A stretch of 21,455 bases of DNA from an uncultured Eggerthellaceae bacterium (GTDB lineage: Bacteria; Actinomycetota; Coriobacteriia; Coriobacteriales; Eggerthellaceae), in assembly GCA_910588905.1 (NCBI GenBank), contig CAJURZ010000027.1, positions 1 to 21,455 of the forward strand, written 5' to 3'. A model generated the notes under the pieces. It worked only from the letters and a program-made list of their open reading frames with translations, ran no database searches and had not been told where the DNA came from. The translations under genes and the position numbers were made by a program. Shown piece after piece: positions 14,113 through 21,374 of the stretch. How positions within the stretch are numbered: position 1 is the first letter of the stretch; every line of letters begins with the position of its first letter.

Positions 14113-15120
14113 TCAGGCAATGCGTTCGCTGTTCACGGCGGCTAAGAAGGTGTGCGGGTCGTCGAGACTGAGGCCGATGGCGTGCACCCGCTTCGTCCCC
14201 AGCAGCGTGCGCACCTCGACGGGGCGCTTGGCGACCACCCAGACGTTCGCCTGGTAGAACGTGCCGTAGTTGAACTTGTCGGCCTTGGCCAAGTCTTCCG
14301 GCTCGGTCAGCGTGACGCGCGCAACGTCGGCGAGCGCTACGCACGCTTCCATCTGGATGCCGCAGCGCAGACGCACGGCCTTGGCGCTTACGACGACCGG
14401 CCGCATCACGCGCGCCCGCGCGTCGCCCGCGAGCCACACGGCCGCGTAGACCGAAAGCATCGTCGCCACGCAGGCGGCAACCACGCTCCATTGCGATAGC
14501 AGCAGGTGTACGCCGATGATCTCCACGGGGAATGCGAGGCCCAGTCCCAGCATCATGTTCAGGTAGCCGCCAGCGTTGTGGTAGGTGAAGAAGGTCTCGC
14601 CCGCGGCCGGCCGGGGCTTCTGGCGCCACGAAAACAGCGCGTAGTACCAGGCGCTCAGCTCCGCGGCCATCATGCGTGCGGGCAGCTCCTTGCGCACCAG
14701 GTACCCGGTCGTGGCGAAGAGCCATTCCATCGGGTCGGCGCTTTCCGCCTTCGCGGCGCGGAAAGTGCGCACGAGCCGCACGGCCTCGCGGGCGGCTATG
14801 GCAAGCTCGACCGGCAAGAGCGCTGCCAGCAGCAGGGGCAGCACGCCCGCGTCGGGCGAGCCGAGCGCGAGCGCGCTCAGGCCGTACCCCAGCCAGATGA
14901 CGGGCAGCACCGCAAGCGGCGTGAGGTGCCGTGGCCGCACGACAAGCAGGTAGAACGCGGAGGGAATGCCCACCATGAAGTCGAGGGGCAGCGCAACGGC
15001 GCCGATCTCGGCAGGAATCAATCCGGCGGAAAGCACGCCGTAGGCGTACAGCGCCGCAGCCGCGGCGAAGAACCCGATCGCTGCCGACTTCGAGGCAAGA
15101 AAGCACGTGCCGCCGGTCAT
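14113..15120 (-). CDS. Multi-pass membrane protein with a C-terminal PH-like domain
   Basis: The protein has 335 residues from ATG 15120, whose ATGA overlaps the TGA of the hydrolase gene, so the two are translationally coupled. Hydrophobic segments occupy about residues 10-30, 38-58, 65-83, 87-107 and, after a charged middle part (FRAAKAESADPMEWLFATTGYLVRKELPARMM), about 185-245. The last 100 residues (VVVSAKAVRLRCGIQMEACVALADVARVTLTEPE...) look like a bacterial PH domain, usually found on the cytosolic side. No catalytic residues are evident and the function is unknown. Coupling to a hydrolase suggests shared expression, but not necessarily a common pathway. Confidence 0.8.
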   Translation of the reverse strand: MTGGTCFLASKSAAIGFFAAAAALYAYGVLSAGLIPAEIGAVALPLDFMVGIPSAFYLLVVRPRHLTPLAVLPVIWLGYGLSALALGSPDAGVLPLLLAALLPVELAIAAREAVRLVRTFRAAKAESADPMEWLFATTGYLVRKELPARMMAAELSAWYYALFSWRQKPRPAAGETFFTYHNAGGYLNMMLGLGLAFPVEIIGVHLLLSQWSVVAACVATMLSVYAAVWLAGDARARVMRPVVVSAKAVRLRCGIQMEACVALADVARVTLTEPEDLAKADKFNYGTFYQANVWVVAKRPVEVRTLLGTKRVHAIGLSLDDPHTFLAAVNSERIA

Positions 15121-15935
15121 GGCAGGAGCTCTTCCAGGATCTTGTTGACGGCGTCGGGCTGGTCGCAGTTGGAGTTGTGAGCAGCGCCCGCTATCCAGTG
15201 GACCGGCATGCCTTCGCGGCGCTCCCATTCCCGGTTGTATCGTTTGGCAGACCCCGCCTTGTCCTCCTCGCCGCATATCAGGCGGGTGGGGCAATCGATC
15301 TCGTAGGGCTGATCAGCTTCGGCGGCGTCGGCCAGCACGCGGAAGCCGTGGGCGGACAGCTCGCAGTACTCGCGCTTGCGGTAGTCGAGCATCATCGCCT
15401 TCATGAGGTCGCGGCCATACTGCGTTGCTGCATTGCCATTCGACCCGAAGCGCACCAGCGTGTTCCAGGGGATCGAGAGGAACATGAGCTTCGTGTGGCG
15501 AAGGGCCGCGAGCTCCCATCCGCTGTAGTAGCTGCGTTTCAGCGGTGCCGAGTCGATCGAGGCGAACCCAGCGGCGTTGCCGGGGTAGCGGTCGATGTAG
15601 GCCTGGGCGGTATAGCCGCCCATCGACTGGCCGACTAACACCGGGTGCTCGATCCCTTCGTGCTTGAATACCCCATGCAGCCAGCGGACGAGGTCGTCCA
15701 TCGACCACGTGAGTGCGAAGGGGCGCGAAGCCCCATGAGAGGGCGGGTCCCAGACGAGCACGTTGGCCTTGCTGACGAAGTGCTCGACCTGCTTGTCGAA
15801 GAGGCGATGGTCGGCGGTGAGCCCCGGCAGGAACACGAGCCAGGACAGGCTGTCGTCGGGCGACTGGCTGACCCAGTAGTGGATGTCCCCGCTTTGGGTG
15901 GGGAAGACCCTCTCGTCCAGCAGACTCGGCGCCAT
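15117..15935 (-). CDS. Alpha/beta hydrolase
   Basis: The protein has 272 residues from ATG 15935, preceded by AAGGGAG; the open frame continues to 16073, but the extra residues are unlike the family. It has the oxyanion region FLPGLTADHRLFD, the strand VLVWDPPSHGAS (HG motif), nucleophile elbow GQSMGG (S104) and catalytic His H253 in GAAHNSN. The acid is probably the Asp in ICGEEDKAG. This is the MhpC/YvaM-like group, usually esterases or C-C hydrolases; the substrate cannot be read from the sequence. No signal peptide is present, so it acts in the cytosol. A TACAAT box on the minus strand (15967-15972) could be its -10. Confidence 0.9.
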   Translation of the reverse strand: MAPSLLDERVFPTQSGDIHYWVSQSPDDSLSWLVFLPGLTADHRLFDKQVEHFVSKANVLVWDPPSHGASRPFALTWSMDDLVRWLHGVFKHEGIEHPVLVGQSMGGYTAQAYIDRYPGNAAGFASIDSAPLKRSYYSGWELAALRHTKLMFLSIPWNTLVRFGSNGNAATQYGRDLMKAMMLDYRKREYCELSAHGFRVLADAAEADQPYEIDCPTRLICGEEDKAGSAKRYNREWERREGMPVHWIAGAAHNSNCDQPDAVNKILEELLP

Positions 15936-16034
15936 GGCGGCTCCCTTCGTTAGCATTCCTGCCTTCATTGTAGTCACTATGACGTTGGCGTGCTCGTTCA
16001 TGGCAGATGTCGCATTCGCCATGAACGGGACGCG

Positions 16035-16080
16035 TGAACAGGGGATGGGGCCCTGTTCATATAGGACCATCATCTATACT
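16035..16080 (+). promoter_or_regulatory. Leaderless promoter of the YgbA_NO gene with an inverted repeat
   Basis: TGAACAGGG-N7-CCCTGTTCA (16035-16059) is a perfect 9-bp inverted repeat where the -35 region should be. TATACT (16075-16080) ends 6 bases before the ATG, putting the transcript start at or next to the start codon. There is no Shine-Dalgarno. The repeat could be an operator or one of the dispersed palindromes (compare 13637-13660). Confidence 0.5.
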
Positions 16081-16086
16081 GGCAGC

Positions 16087-16398
16087 ATGAGCAGTACCGA
16101 GAAAGATCGCCGGACCCTCCAGGCCATCGGCCGCATCTACTGTCAGGGCAATCATGCGGAGCGCGGGAAGGACGTGGCTGGCATGTGCTCGGAATGCGGT
16201 GCTGCCATCGAGCAGACGCTCGCTCGGGCCGAAGCGTGTCCGCACGGCCACGAAGGCAACTGCCAGGATTGTGCCACTCCATGCCAGCGGGGTGAGGCAC
16301 AGGAACGGATCAAGGCGATCATGCGCTATGCCGCCCCGCGCATGCTGGTGCGCCATCCTCTCATGACGTTGGAGTACCTGCGCAAGAAGGTCAGATAG
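16087..16398 (+). CDS. ygbA: YgbA_NO (nitrous oxide-stimulated promoter) family protein
   Basis: The protein has 103 residues. It matches the pattern of the YgbA_NO family: an N-terminal DRRTLQAIGRIYCQGNH, MCSECGAAIEQTLARAEACPHGHEG, NCQDCATPCQRGEAQERIKAIMRYAAPRMLVRHP. The seven Cys plus His residues suggest metal binding. In enterobacteria the homologue is induced by nitric oxide through NsrR; its biochemical role is still not settled. The ATG at 16087 is chosen because the Cys-rich family pattern starts just after it and a -10 box ends 6 nt upstream. The frame is open further upstream, but only across the promoter. It is transcribed alone, divergent from the hydrolase operon and convergent with the phosphatase gene. 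Confidence 0.88.
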   Translation: MSSTEKDRRTLQAIGRIYCQGNHAERGKDVAGMCSECGAAIEQTLARAEACPHGHEGNCQDCATPCQRGEAQERIKAIMRYAAPRMLVRHPLMTLEYLRKKVR

Positions 16399-16419
16399 GA
16401 ACGACGCTGCAGTTCACCT

Positions 16420-16468
16420 GTAGGGGCCGACCTCGGTCGGCCCGGGGTCGAACACGTTCGACCCCTAC
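16420..16468. terminator. Double-hairpin element between convergent genes
   Basis: GGGCCGACC-TC-GGTCGGCCC (16424-16443) and GGGGTCGAAC-AC-GTTCGACCCC (16444-16465) lie side by side. Outer GTAGGGG (16420-16426) and CCCCTAC (16462-16468) could close a cruciform. It lies at the ends of two convergent genes and overlaps the phosphatase stop codon. It is closely related to 2054-2125. Confidence 0.6.
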
Positions 16469-17313
16469 CCAAGATATCGTGCGCGGAGGGCTTCCTGCTT
16501 TTCGGGGCCGAAGCTCAAGCCGTCTCTCAAGTAGGCATCAAAGGAGCCGTACGCATTGTCAACGGAAGCCATCGCGCAAGCGAAGTAATCGGAAAAGGCA
16601 TAGAAGGCCGCGTCAACGCTGCCGTCCAACCCCTGCAGAGCGGGGAACTTCTCGGCCAGGGAATCCAGCATCTTCTCAAGGTGATCCCGTACGAACAGGT
16701 TGGTGGCGAGGTAGTCCGCCTTGGTGTCCTGCTCCGTTACCCCTAAGGCGCGTTCGATGATCACAGCAGCCAGCCCTGCGCGGTCTTTGCCTTCGGTGCA
16801 ATGCCACAACAAAGCGCCCTTAGGGGACTCAAGCGCTATGGTCAAGAAGGACCCATAGGCTATTCGCCCTTCTGGTGAGACCAGGGCATGCTCATAGATG
16901 GAACGGACGATCCCATGGATGTCGATCTTGGTTCCTGAGAGCTGCTTCAGCTCCTCCCCTAGATCCCCTTCATGGGTCACTCCCAGGGCTCCGGTGGTGA
17001 GCACCGGCAGATCGTAGAAGGTGGTTTGGGGAAGCTTGCGGTACGGATCAGGATCCTTTTCGCGCTCCAGGGTAGTTCGAAGGTCTACCACGCAAGCAAG
17101 ATGAAGATCAGAGCGAAAGTGCTCAAGATCAGAGGAAGTGGCGTGGTGAAGCGCCCCCGAACGAAGGAGGCACCCGGGCTTGATGCAGCGTCCATCTGCG
17201 GTTGGCATCCCGCCCAAGTCACGGGTGTTGGGCAATCCTTCAAGCGAGATATGCCCGAAATCAGCGAAGCCCGGAATGGCAGCGGGTAGCTCAAGAGAAG
17301 GGGATGCCGTCAT
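16465..17313 (-). CDS. Tyrosine/dual-specificity phosphatase (Y_phosphatase3 family)
   Basis: The protein has 282 residues. It starts at ATG 17313 with AAAGGA 7 nt upstream. It has the family's opening motif LEGLPNTRDLGG (25-35), a conserved GCLLRSGALHHATSSDLEHF, VVDLRTTLEREKDPD and the catalytic P-loop HCTEGKDRAG, with nucleophile C172 and R178. This family includes Listeria LipA and Mycobacterium PtpB; members dephosphorylate phosphotyrosine and in some cases phosphoinositides. No signal peptide is seen, unlike some secreted members. No tyrosine kinase gene is nearby. A gap of 94 bases separates it from the FMN-operon gene upstream, so it may be the last gene of that transcript or have its own promoter; I see no clear promoter. 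Confidence 0.92.
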   Translation of the reverse strand: MTASPSLELPAAIPGFADFGHISLEGLPNTRDLGGMPTADGRCIKPGCLLRSGALHHATSSDLEHFRSDLHLACVVDLRTTLEREKDPDPYRKLPQTTFYDLPVLTTGALGVTHEGDLGEELKQLSGTKIDIHGIVRSIYEHALVSPEGRIAYGSFLTIALESPKGALLWHCTEGKDRAGLAAVIIERALGVTEQDTKADYLATNLFVRDHLEKMLDSLAEKFPALQGLDGSVDAAFYAFSDYFACAMASVDNAYGSFDAYLRDGLSFGPEKQEALRARYLG

Positions 17314-17407
17314 GATGGTTCCTTTCGCCCAGGTTACCCTTCCTAGCGTAAGACGAACCTGGCAAGAGACCCTTCGGTCCGTCGCGATGTCATGGGGCCG
17401 TTACGAC

Positions 17408-17833
17408 CTATGCCCCCTGCTCTCCCAACGGGATGGGGGACCAGCTGCCGTCGATGTCGCAGAGCCACGCTTCGCCCTGAGTGAAGGAGAACAGCGTCAA
17501 GCGAGGATCATCTGGTCCGTCGTAGCTCTCGCCCAAAGATTCCAGGTGCTCCCAGGCCGCGCGGCGGGTTCCCTCGCCCGCGGCGTCCTCCAGATCAGCC
17601 TGTCCGCGCAGGATGATCCATCCGCTCCCCGGCTTCCAAGCCGTCAGCTCGAAACGGGGGTTCGCCTCCAATTCCTGATAGACGTCCTTGGTCTTCGCTG
17701 TGGCGAACCAAAGGCGACCGCCGTCAAGGGCCGCGAAGCTGAATGGTCGCACGTGGGGCTGTCCTTCAACGCTGGTGGCCAGATACCAGGCAGGTATGCT
17801 GGTCAGATACTCCTGGATCATGGTGATCCCCAT
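17408..17833 (-). CDS. Pyridoxamine 5'-phosphate oxidase-like FMN-binding protein
   Basis: The protein has 141 residues from ATG 17833, with AAGGA 7 nt upstream. ATG 17881 overlaps the ecfT end and lacks a site; ATG 17821 is also possible. It shows the split-barrel pattern YLTSIPAWYLATSVEGQPHVRPFSFAALDGGRLWFATAKTKDVYQELEANPRFELTAW, then GWIILRGQADLED, and a C-terminal WSPIPLG. This is the Pdx-like/PNPOx-related group that binds FMN or F420; true PdxH is longer. It is the last gene of the FMN-riboswitch operon, 41 bases after ecfT, which supports FMN as cofactor (inference). The substrate is unknown. Confidence 0.85.
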   Translation of the reverse strand: MGITMIQEYLTSIPAWYLATSVEGQPHVRPFSFAALDGGRLWFATAKTKDVYQELEANPRFELTAWKPGSGWIILRGQADLEDAAGEGTRRAAWEHLESLGESYDGPDDPRLTLFSFTQGEAWLCDIDGSWSPIPLGEQGA

Positions 17834-17874
17834 CTCGATTTCCTTCGCCAAAGCGTGCCCCTTTCCGCTCTGTG

Positions 17875-18675
17875 TCACCATAGGTTCGCTAATATCACCG
17901 CTACCAGCATGAGCGCAATCACTACCACAGCTCCTCCGTCTCGGCCTGCGAAGGCCAGCGGATGCAGCCTCGTGCGCCCTCTGCCGCCGTGATAGCAACG
18001 GGCCTCCATGGCAGCTGAAAGCGTCTCGGCATGACGGAAGGCGCTGGCGAAGAGCGGGACCATGAGGGAGGATAGGGAAGTGGCCCCTCCGCGGAACGGG
18101 TTGACGACGAAGCGGGCGCCGCGGCTCACTTGAGCACGGTAGACGGTGCGCAGCTCGAAGGCGAACTGGGGCAGGAAGCGCAGGGCAATGCCCATCATCA
18201 TGGCCAGCTCATGGGCGGGAAAGCGCACCTTCGCCAACGGTGTGAGCAGGCGTTCGAAGGCCTCAGTGATATCCAGGTTCGTAGTGGTCAGGGTAAGCAG
18301 GCTCACGCCCAGGAGCAAGAGTACCAGCCGCGCGGATATGAACGCGGCATGGATGAGCCCTGCCTCGCTGATGCAGAGGATGCCCCATTGGAAGTAGATC
18401 TGACCTCCTTGGACGAACAGCACGTTCAGCAGTGCTGTGATGACGACGATGAACAGCAACGGTAGAATGGAGCGCACAGCTTGGGTGAGCGGGATGGCTG
18501 AGAGCAGGTAGAGCAGCAGCGTAAAGGCCGCGCAGAGACCCAAGGCCAGCCAGTCTTGGGCGGCGAACACGATGACCATGAATATCACGGAGAGCAGCAG
18601 CTTCGTGCGTGGATCCAGCCGATGGACGATGCTGTCCCCGGGCCAGTAGCGGCCAAAGAACGCCTTCTCATACAT
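17875..18675 (-). CDS. ecfT: ECF transporter transmembrane component EcfT
   Basis: The protein has 266 residues; the ATG is 9 bases after the ATPase stop codon. Typical EcfT features: an N-terminal PGDSIVHRLDPRTKLLLSV, several membrane helices, then the cytoplasmic coupling helices with the two Ala-Arg-Gly-type motifs, YRAQVSRGARF and AMEARCYHGGRGRTRL. These dock into the grooves of the two ATPase domains. A last membrane helix (VVVIALMLVAVILANLW) ends the protein. It transmits ATP-driven movement to the substrate-binding RibU. It is encoded between the ATPase and the flavin-binding protein. Confidence 0.93.
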   Translation of the reverse strand: MYEKAFFGRYWPGDSIVHRLDPRTKLLLSVIFMVIVFAAQDWLALGLCAAFTLLLYLLSAIPLTQAVRSILPLLFIVVITALLNVLFVQGGQIYFQWGILCISEAGLIHAAFISARLVLLLLGVSLLTLTTTNLDITEAFERLLTPLAKVRFPAHELAMMMGIALRFLPQFAFELRTVYRAQVSRGARFVVNPFRGGATSLSSLMVPLFASAFRHAETLSAAMEARCYHGGRGRTRLHPLAFAGRDGGAVVVIALMLVAVILANLW

Positions 18676-18684
18676 GGGTCAGCC

Positions 18685-20580
18685 TCACAGGATCACCCGG
18701 CTCAGGTCTTCTGCCAGACTCTCTTCGTCGTAGAGCATCCGCTTCAGCGGCCAGCCCCGTTGCCGGAGGCGCAGCGCCAAGGCTTGGGCGGCGGGCACTC
18801 CCAAGCCGATGGCGTGGAGCGCGTCTTGGTCAGCGAAGACCATCGCAGGGACGCCATCAGCGAAGATGCGCCCTTCGTTCAGCACGAGGATGCGATCTGC
18901 CAACTTCGCTAGGTCCTCCATGGCATGGGAGACCATCACGCAGGTGAATCCGTGCTCATGCAAGCGCCGGACGAGGTCTAGCAACTCTTCTCGTCCCTGG
19001 GGGTCAAGGCCAGCTGCTGGCTCGTCTAGGACCAAGATCTGGGGCTCCATGGCCAGCACTCCCGCCAACGCCACGCGTCGCTGTTGGCCTCCCGAAAGCT
19101 GGAACGGGCTCTTTTGCATCACGGCTTCGAAGTCAAGCCCTACCTGGGCCAACGCCTTGCGCACGCGCTGCTCCACCCCTGCCTCATCAAGCCCTTGATT
19201 GCGCGGCCCGAAGGCCACATCATCATAGACTGTGGCCGCGAAGAGCTGGTATTCCGGATACTGGAACACGAGTCCCACCGCCCCACGCACGTGCTGGGTG
19301 GCCTCTTTGGAGGCCAGATCCTGCCCGCGGAACAGCACCTGTCCCTCCGTGGGCGTTAGCAACCGGTTCATCAACTGGATGAGGGTGCTCTTCCCGCTGC
19401 CCGTATGCCCCGCGATCCCCAGGAACTCCCCCTCGTGCACATCCAGCTGGATATGGCGAAGGGCCCAGAGGGCTTCTGGGTCTGTCCCCCAGCTCGCTCG
19501 CTCGGGGGGCTTCTTGCGCTGGGTGCGCCGTTTCGCTCGCTGCCTCCTCCGTTGCTCTTCCCGGGCTGGATCCGCGTAGGAGAAGCTCACGTCTTGGAAG
19601 CTGAGGAGCGCCGGAGCCTCTGCTTCGCCGAGGGCCTCTTCGGTTTCCTCGGCCACCATTTCCAGGGAGGCGATAGCCTCAAGAGCCTCGCTCTCTTCTG
19701 CTCTCTTCGCCATCATCTCCGGTTTCGTCGATCGCGTGAGCTCAGCGATCAACTCCTCTTCATGGATGCAGGGGGCTACGGCCACTCCTTGCTGGCGCAA
19801 TCTCAGCGAAAGGGAGGCGGCGAAGGGTACATCCAGGCTGAGCGCCCGAAGCTCTTCGGTATGTGTGAGCACCTCTTCCGGCGGGCCGTCCAGGCGGATG
19901 CGGCCTTCGTCCAGCACGACGACGCGCTGGGCTTGGGCAGCCTCTTCCATGAAATGGGTGATCATGATGATGGTGAGGCCTGCTTGGTGCAGCTCTTGGC
20001 AGAGCTGCAAGAGCCCCTCGCGCCCGCGGGGATCGAGCATGGCGGAGGCTTCGTCGAGGATCAGCAGCGCCGGGTCCATGGCAAGGATGCCCGCGATAGC
20101 CACCCGCTGCTTTTGGCCGCCCGAGAGCGCGGTGGTCTCCCGCTGCTCGTAGCCCTGGAGGCCCACGCGCGTCAGAGCGTTGCTCACCCGCTGGGCCAGC
20201 TCTTCAGAAGGCACCCCCAGATTCTCCGGACCGAAGGCCACATCGTTCTCCACCAGCGATGCCACCAGTTGGTCGTCGGGGTTCTGGAACACGAGACCTG
20301 CATTGGAGCGGATGAAGTAGATGGCCTCAGGATCAGCGGTGCTGCGACCGAAGGTGAGCACCTGACCTGCGTCCGGCGTGAGCAGGGCGTTGATGCACTT
20401 CGCCACCGTCGATTTTCCGGAACCATTGCCTCCCAACAGGCAGAGGAACTGACCTTGCGGCACTTTGAGGTTCAGGTCACGGAACACGAAGCCGGTCCCG
20501 TCATAGGTGAAGGATGCATCGTCGAAGCTGACGAAGTCCTGGGCAGTTCCCGTTCTATCGGACATCTCTGGATTGGTCAT
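18685..20580 (-). CDS. ecfA: Fused ECF ATPase, EcfA-EcfA' in one chain
   Basis: The protein has 631 residues with two complete ABC domains; usual ECF ATPases are separate proteins of about 280 residues. Domain 1: Walker A GGNGSGKST (K56), Q-loop FQNPDDQL, signature LSGGQ (152-156), Walker B ALLILDE, H209. Domain 2: Walker A GHTGSGKST (K397), Q-loop FQYPEYQLF, signature LSGGQ (495-499), Walker B ILVLDE, H552. The Q-loop forms mark half 1 as EcfA-like and half 2 as EcfA'-like. The linker (about 290-325) is Glu/Ala-rich. Residues 340-362 are an unusual strongly basic insert (RRRQRAKRRTQRKK) inside the first strands of domain 2. All catalytic residues appear intact. The ATG directly abuts the ribU stop codon. 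Confidence 0.95.
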   Translation of the reverse strand: MTNPEMSDRTGTAQDFVSFDDASFTYDGTGFVFRDLNLKVPQGQFLCLLGGNGSGKSTVAKCINALLTPDAGQVLTFGRSTADPEAIYFIRSNAGLVFQNPDDQLVASLVENDVAFGPENLGVPSEELAQRVSNALTRVGLQGYEQRETTALSGGQKQRVAIAGILAMDPALLILDEASAMLDPRGREGLLQLCQELHQAGLTIIMITHFMEEAAQAQRVVVLDEGRIRLDGPPEEVLTHTEELRALSLDVPFAASLSLRLRQQGVAVAPCIHEEELIAELTRSTKPEMMAKRAEESEALEAIASLEMVAEETEEALGEAEAPALLSFQDVSFSYADPAREEQRRRQRAKRRTQRKKPPERASWGTDPEALWALRHIQLDVHEGEFLGIAGHTGSGKSTLIQLMNRLLTPTEGQVLFRGQDLASKEATQHVRGAVGLVFQYPEYQLFAATVYDDVAFGPRNQGLDEAGVEQRVRKALAQVGLDFEAVMQKSPFQLSGGQQRRVALAGVLAMEPQILVLDEPAAGLDPQGREELLDLVRRLHEHGFTCVMVSHAMEDLAKLADRILVLNEGRIFADGVPAMVFADQDALHAIGLGVPAAQALALRLRQRGWPLKRMLYDEESLAEDLSRVIL

Positions 20581-21228
20581 CTAGCGGCCCTGGACTTGGT
20601 CTTTCTGCGGCGTGATGAGATTTGAGATGGCCTTGTAGACGATCAGCGTGAGCACGGCGTTCAAGGTCGCTTTCGCCAGGTTGAAGGGGATGAGCACGGG
20701 CACGATCATGGCTATCACTGCATCCAGCGGTACGCCCAGCCAGGCGGGGGTGATGATGAGGTTCCCCACGATGGCCATGAGGATGACTCCCAGGATGCCC
20801 ACTGCCAATCCCAGGAGGGCGCCACGGAAGGTGTGCAAACGCTTATAGATGAGGGCCGCTGGGGCAACGAAGCCGATGACCACCAGGATGTTCATGACTG
20901 CGCCTGAGAAGTCAGCCATCAGGATGCCATGGAGGACGGCACCCACGACGCCAACGGCCAGACCGCCTGCAGGGCCGTAGGCGAAGCCGCAGACCATGGC
21001 CGGCATGGCGGAGGCATCGTATTTGAGCCAGGTCACACCGGGCAGCAAGGGGAATTCGATGAATGATAGCAGCACGCCGATGGCGCAGAGCAGCGCCATG
21101 GTGACCAGTTGCTTGGTGGACCAGGCGTTTGTGTTCTTGAGCGCTGCCTGAGCCGTGGGCTGCTTGGGTGATACGGGTTGCTTGGGTTGCTTCGGCGTGA
21201 CCGAAGACGGGGAGGTATTCCCATCCAT
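20581..21228 (-). CDS. ribU: Riboflavin ECF transporter S component RibU
   Basis: The protein has 215 residues. The first 40 residues are Pro/Gln/Lys-rich and cytosolic (KQPKQPVSPKQP), longer than in most RibU proteins. Then come about six membrane helices: TKQLVTMALLCAIGVLLSF, then FPLLPGVTWLKYDASAMPAMVCGFAYGPAGGLAVG, typical of RibU, and VVIGFVAPAALIYKR. RibU binds riboflavin outside and, with EcfA-A'-T, carries it in. The assignment is strongly supported by the FMN riboswitch directly upstream. The ribosome site AAAGGA (21235-21240) lies between the aptamer end and the ATG. It is the first gene of the operon. Confidence 0.93.
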   Translation of the reverse strand: MDGNTSPSSVTPKQPKQPVSPKQPTAQAALKNTNAWSTKQLVTMALLCAIGVLLSFIEFPLLPGVTWLKYDASAMPAMVCGFAYGPAGGLAVGVVGAVLHGILMADFSGAVMNILVVIGFVAPAALIYKRLHTFRGALLGLAVGILGVILMAIVGNLIITPAWLGVPLDAVIAMIVPVLIPFNLAKATLNAVLTLIVYKAISNLITPQKDQVQGR

Positions 21229-21243
21229 GAGGGTTCCTTTCTG

Positions 21244-21374
21244 CCTCTTTCATCCGGACTCTGACCGTTGGTCCCGGATTCTCACCGGATCAACCTCGCG
21301 CCGTGCTTGGTGCGAAGCTCGCGGACTTGCCCGAAGGCTCACCGCCAGTGGGGACTTCCACCCCGCCCTGAAAC
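21244..21374 (-). promoter_or_regulatory. FMN riboswitch (RFN element)
   Basis: Read on the minus strand, the aptamer carries the conserved blocks in order: TTTCAGGGCGGGGTGGAAG, CCCCACTGGCGGTGAGCC, GATCCGGTGAGAATCCGG, ACGGTCAGAGTCCGGATGAAAG. P1 pairs TTTC with GAAA. It binds FMN and represses flavin genes when FMN is high. Only about 16 bases separate the aptamer end from the ribU ATG and there is no U-run, so control is probably by hiding the ribosome site rather than by termination (inference). Confidence 0.93.

Noticed and set aside
14120..15294. Longer N-termini for the minus-strand genes that start at 13979 and 15120
   Set aside because: The extensions run through inverted repeats or into the upstream gene, and the internal ATGs have strong ribosome sites or a coupled ATGA overlap.
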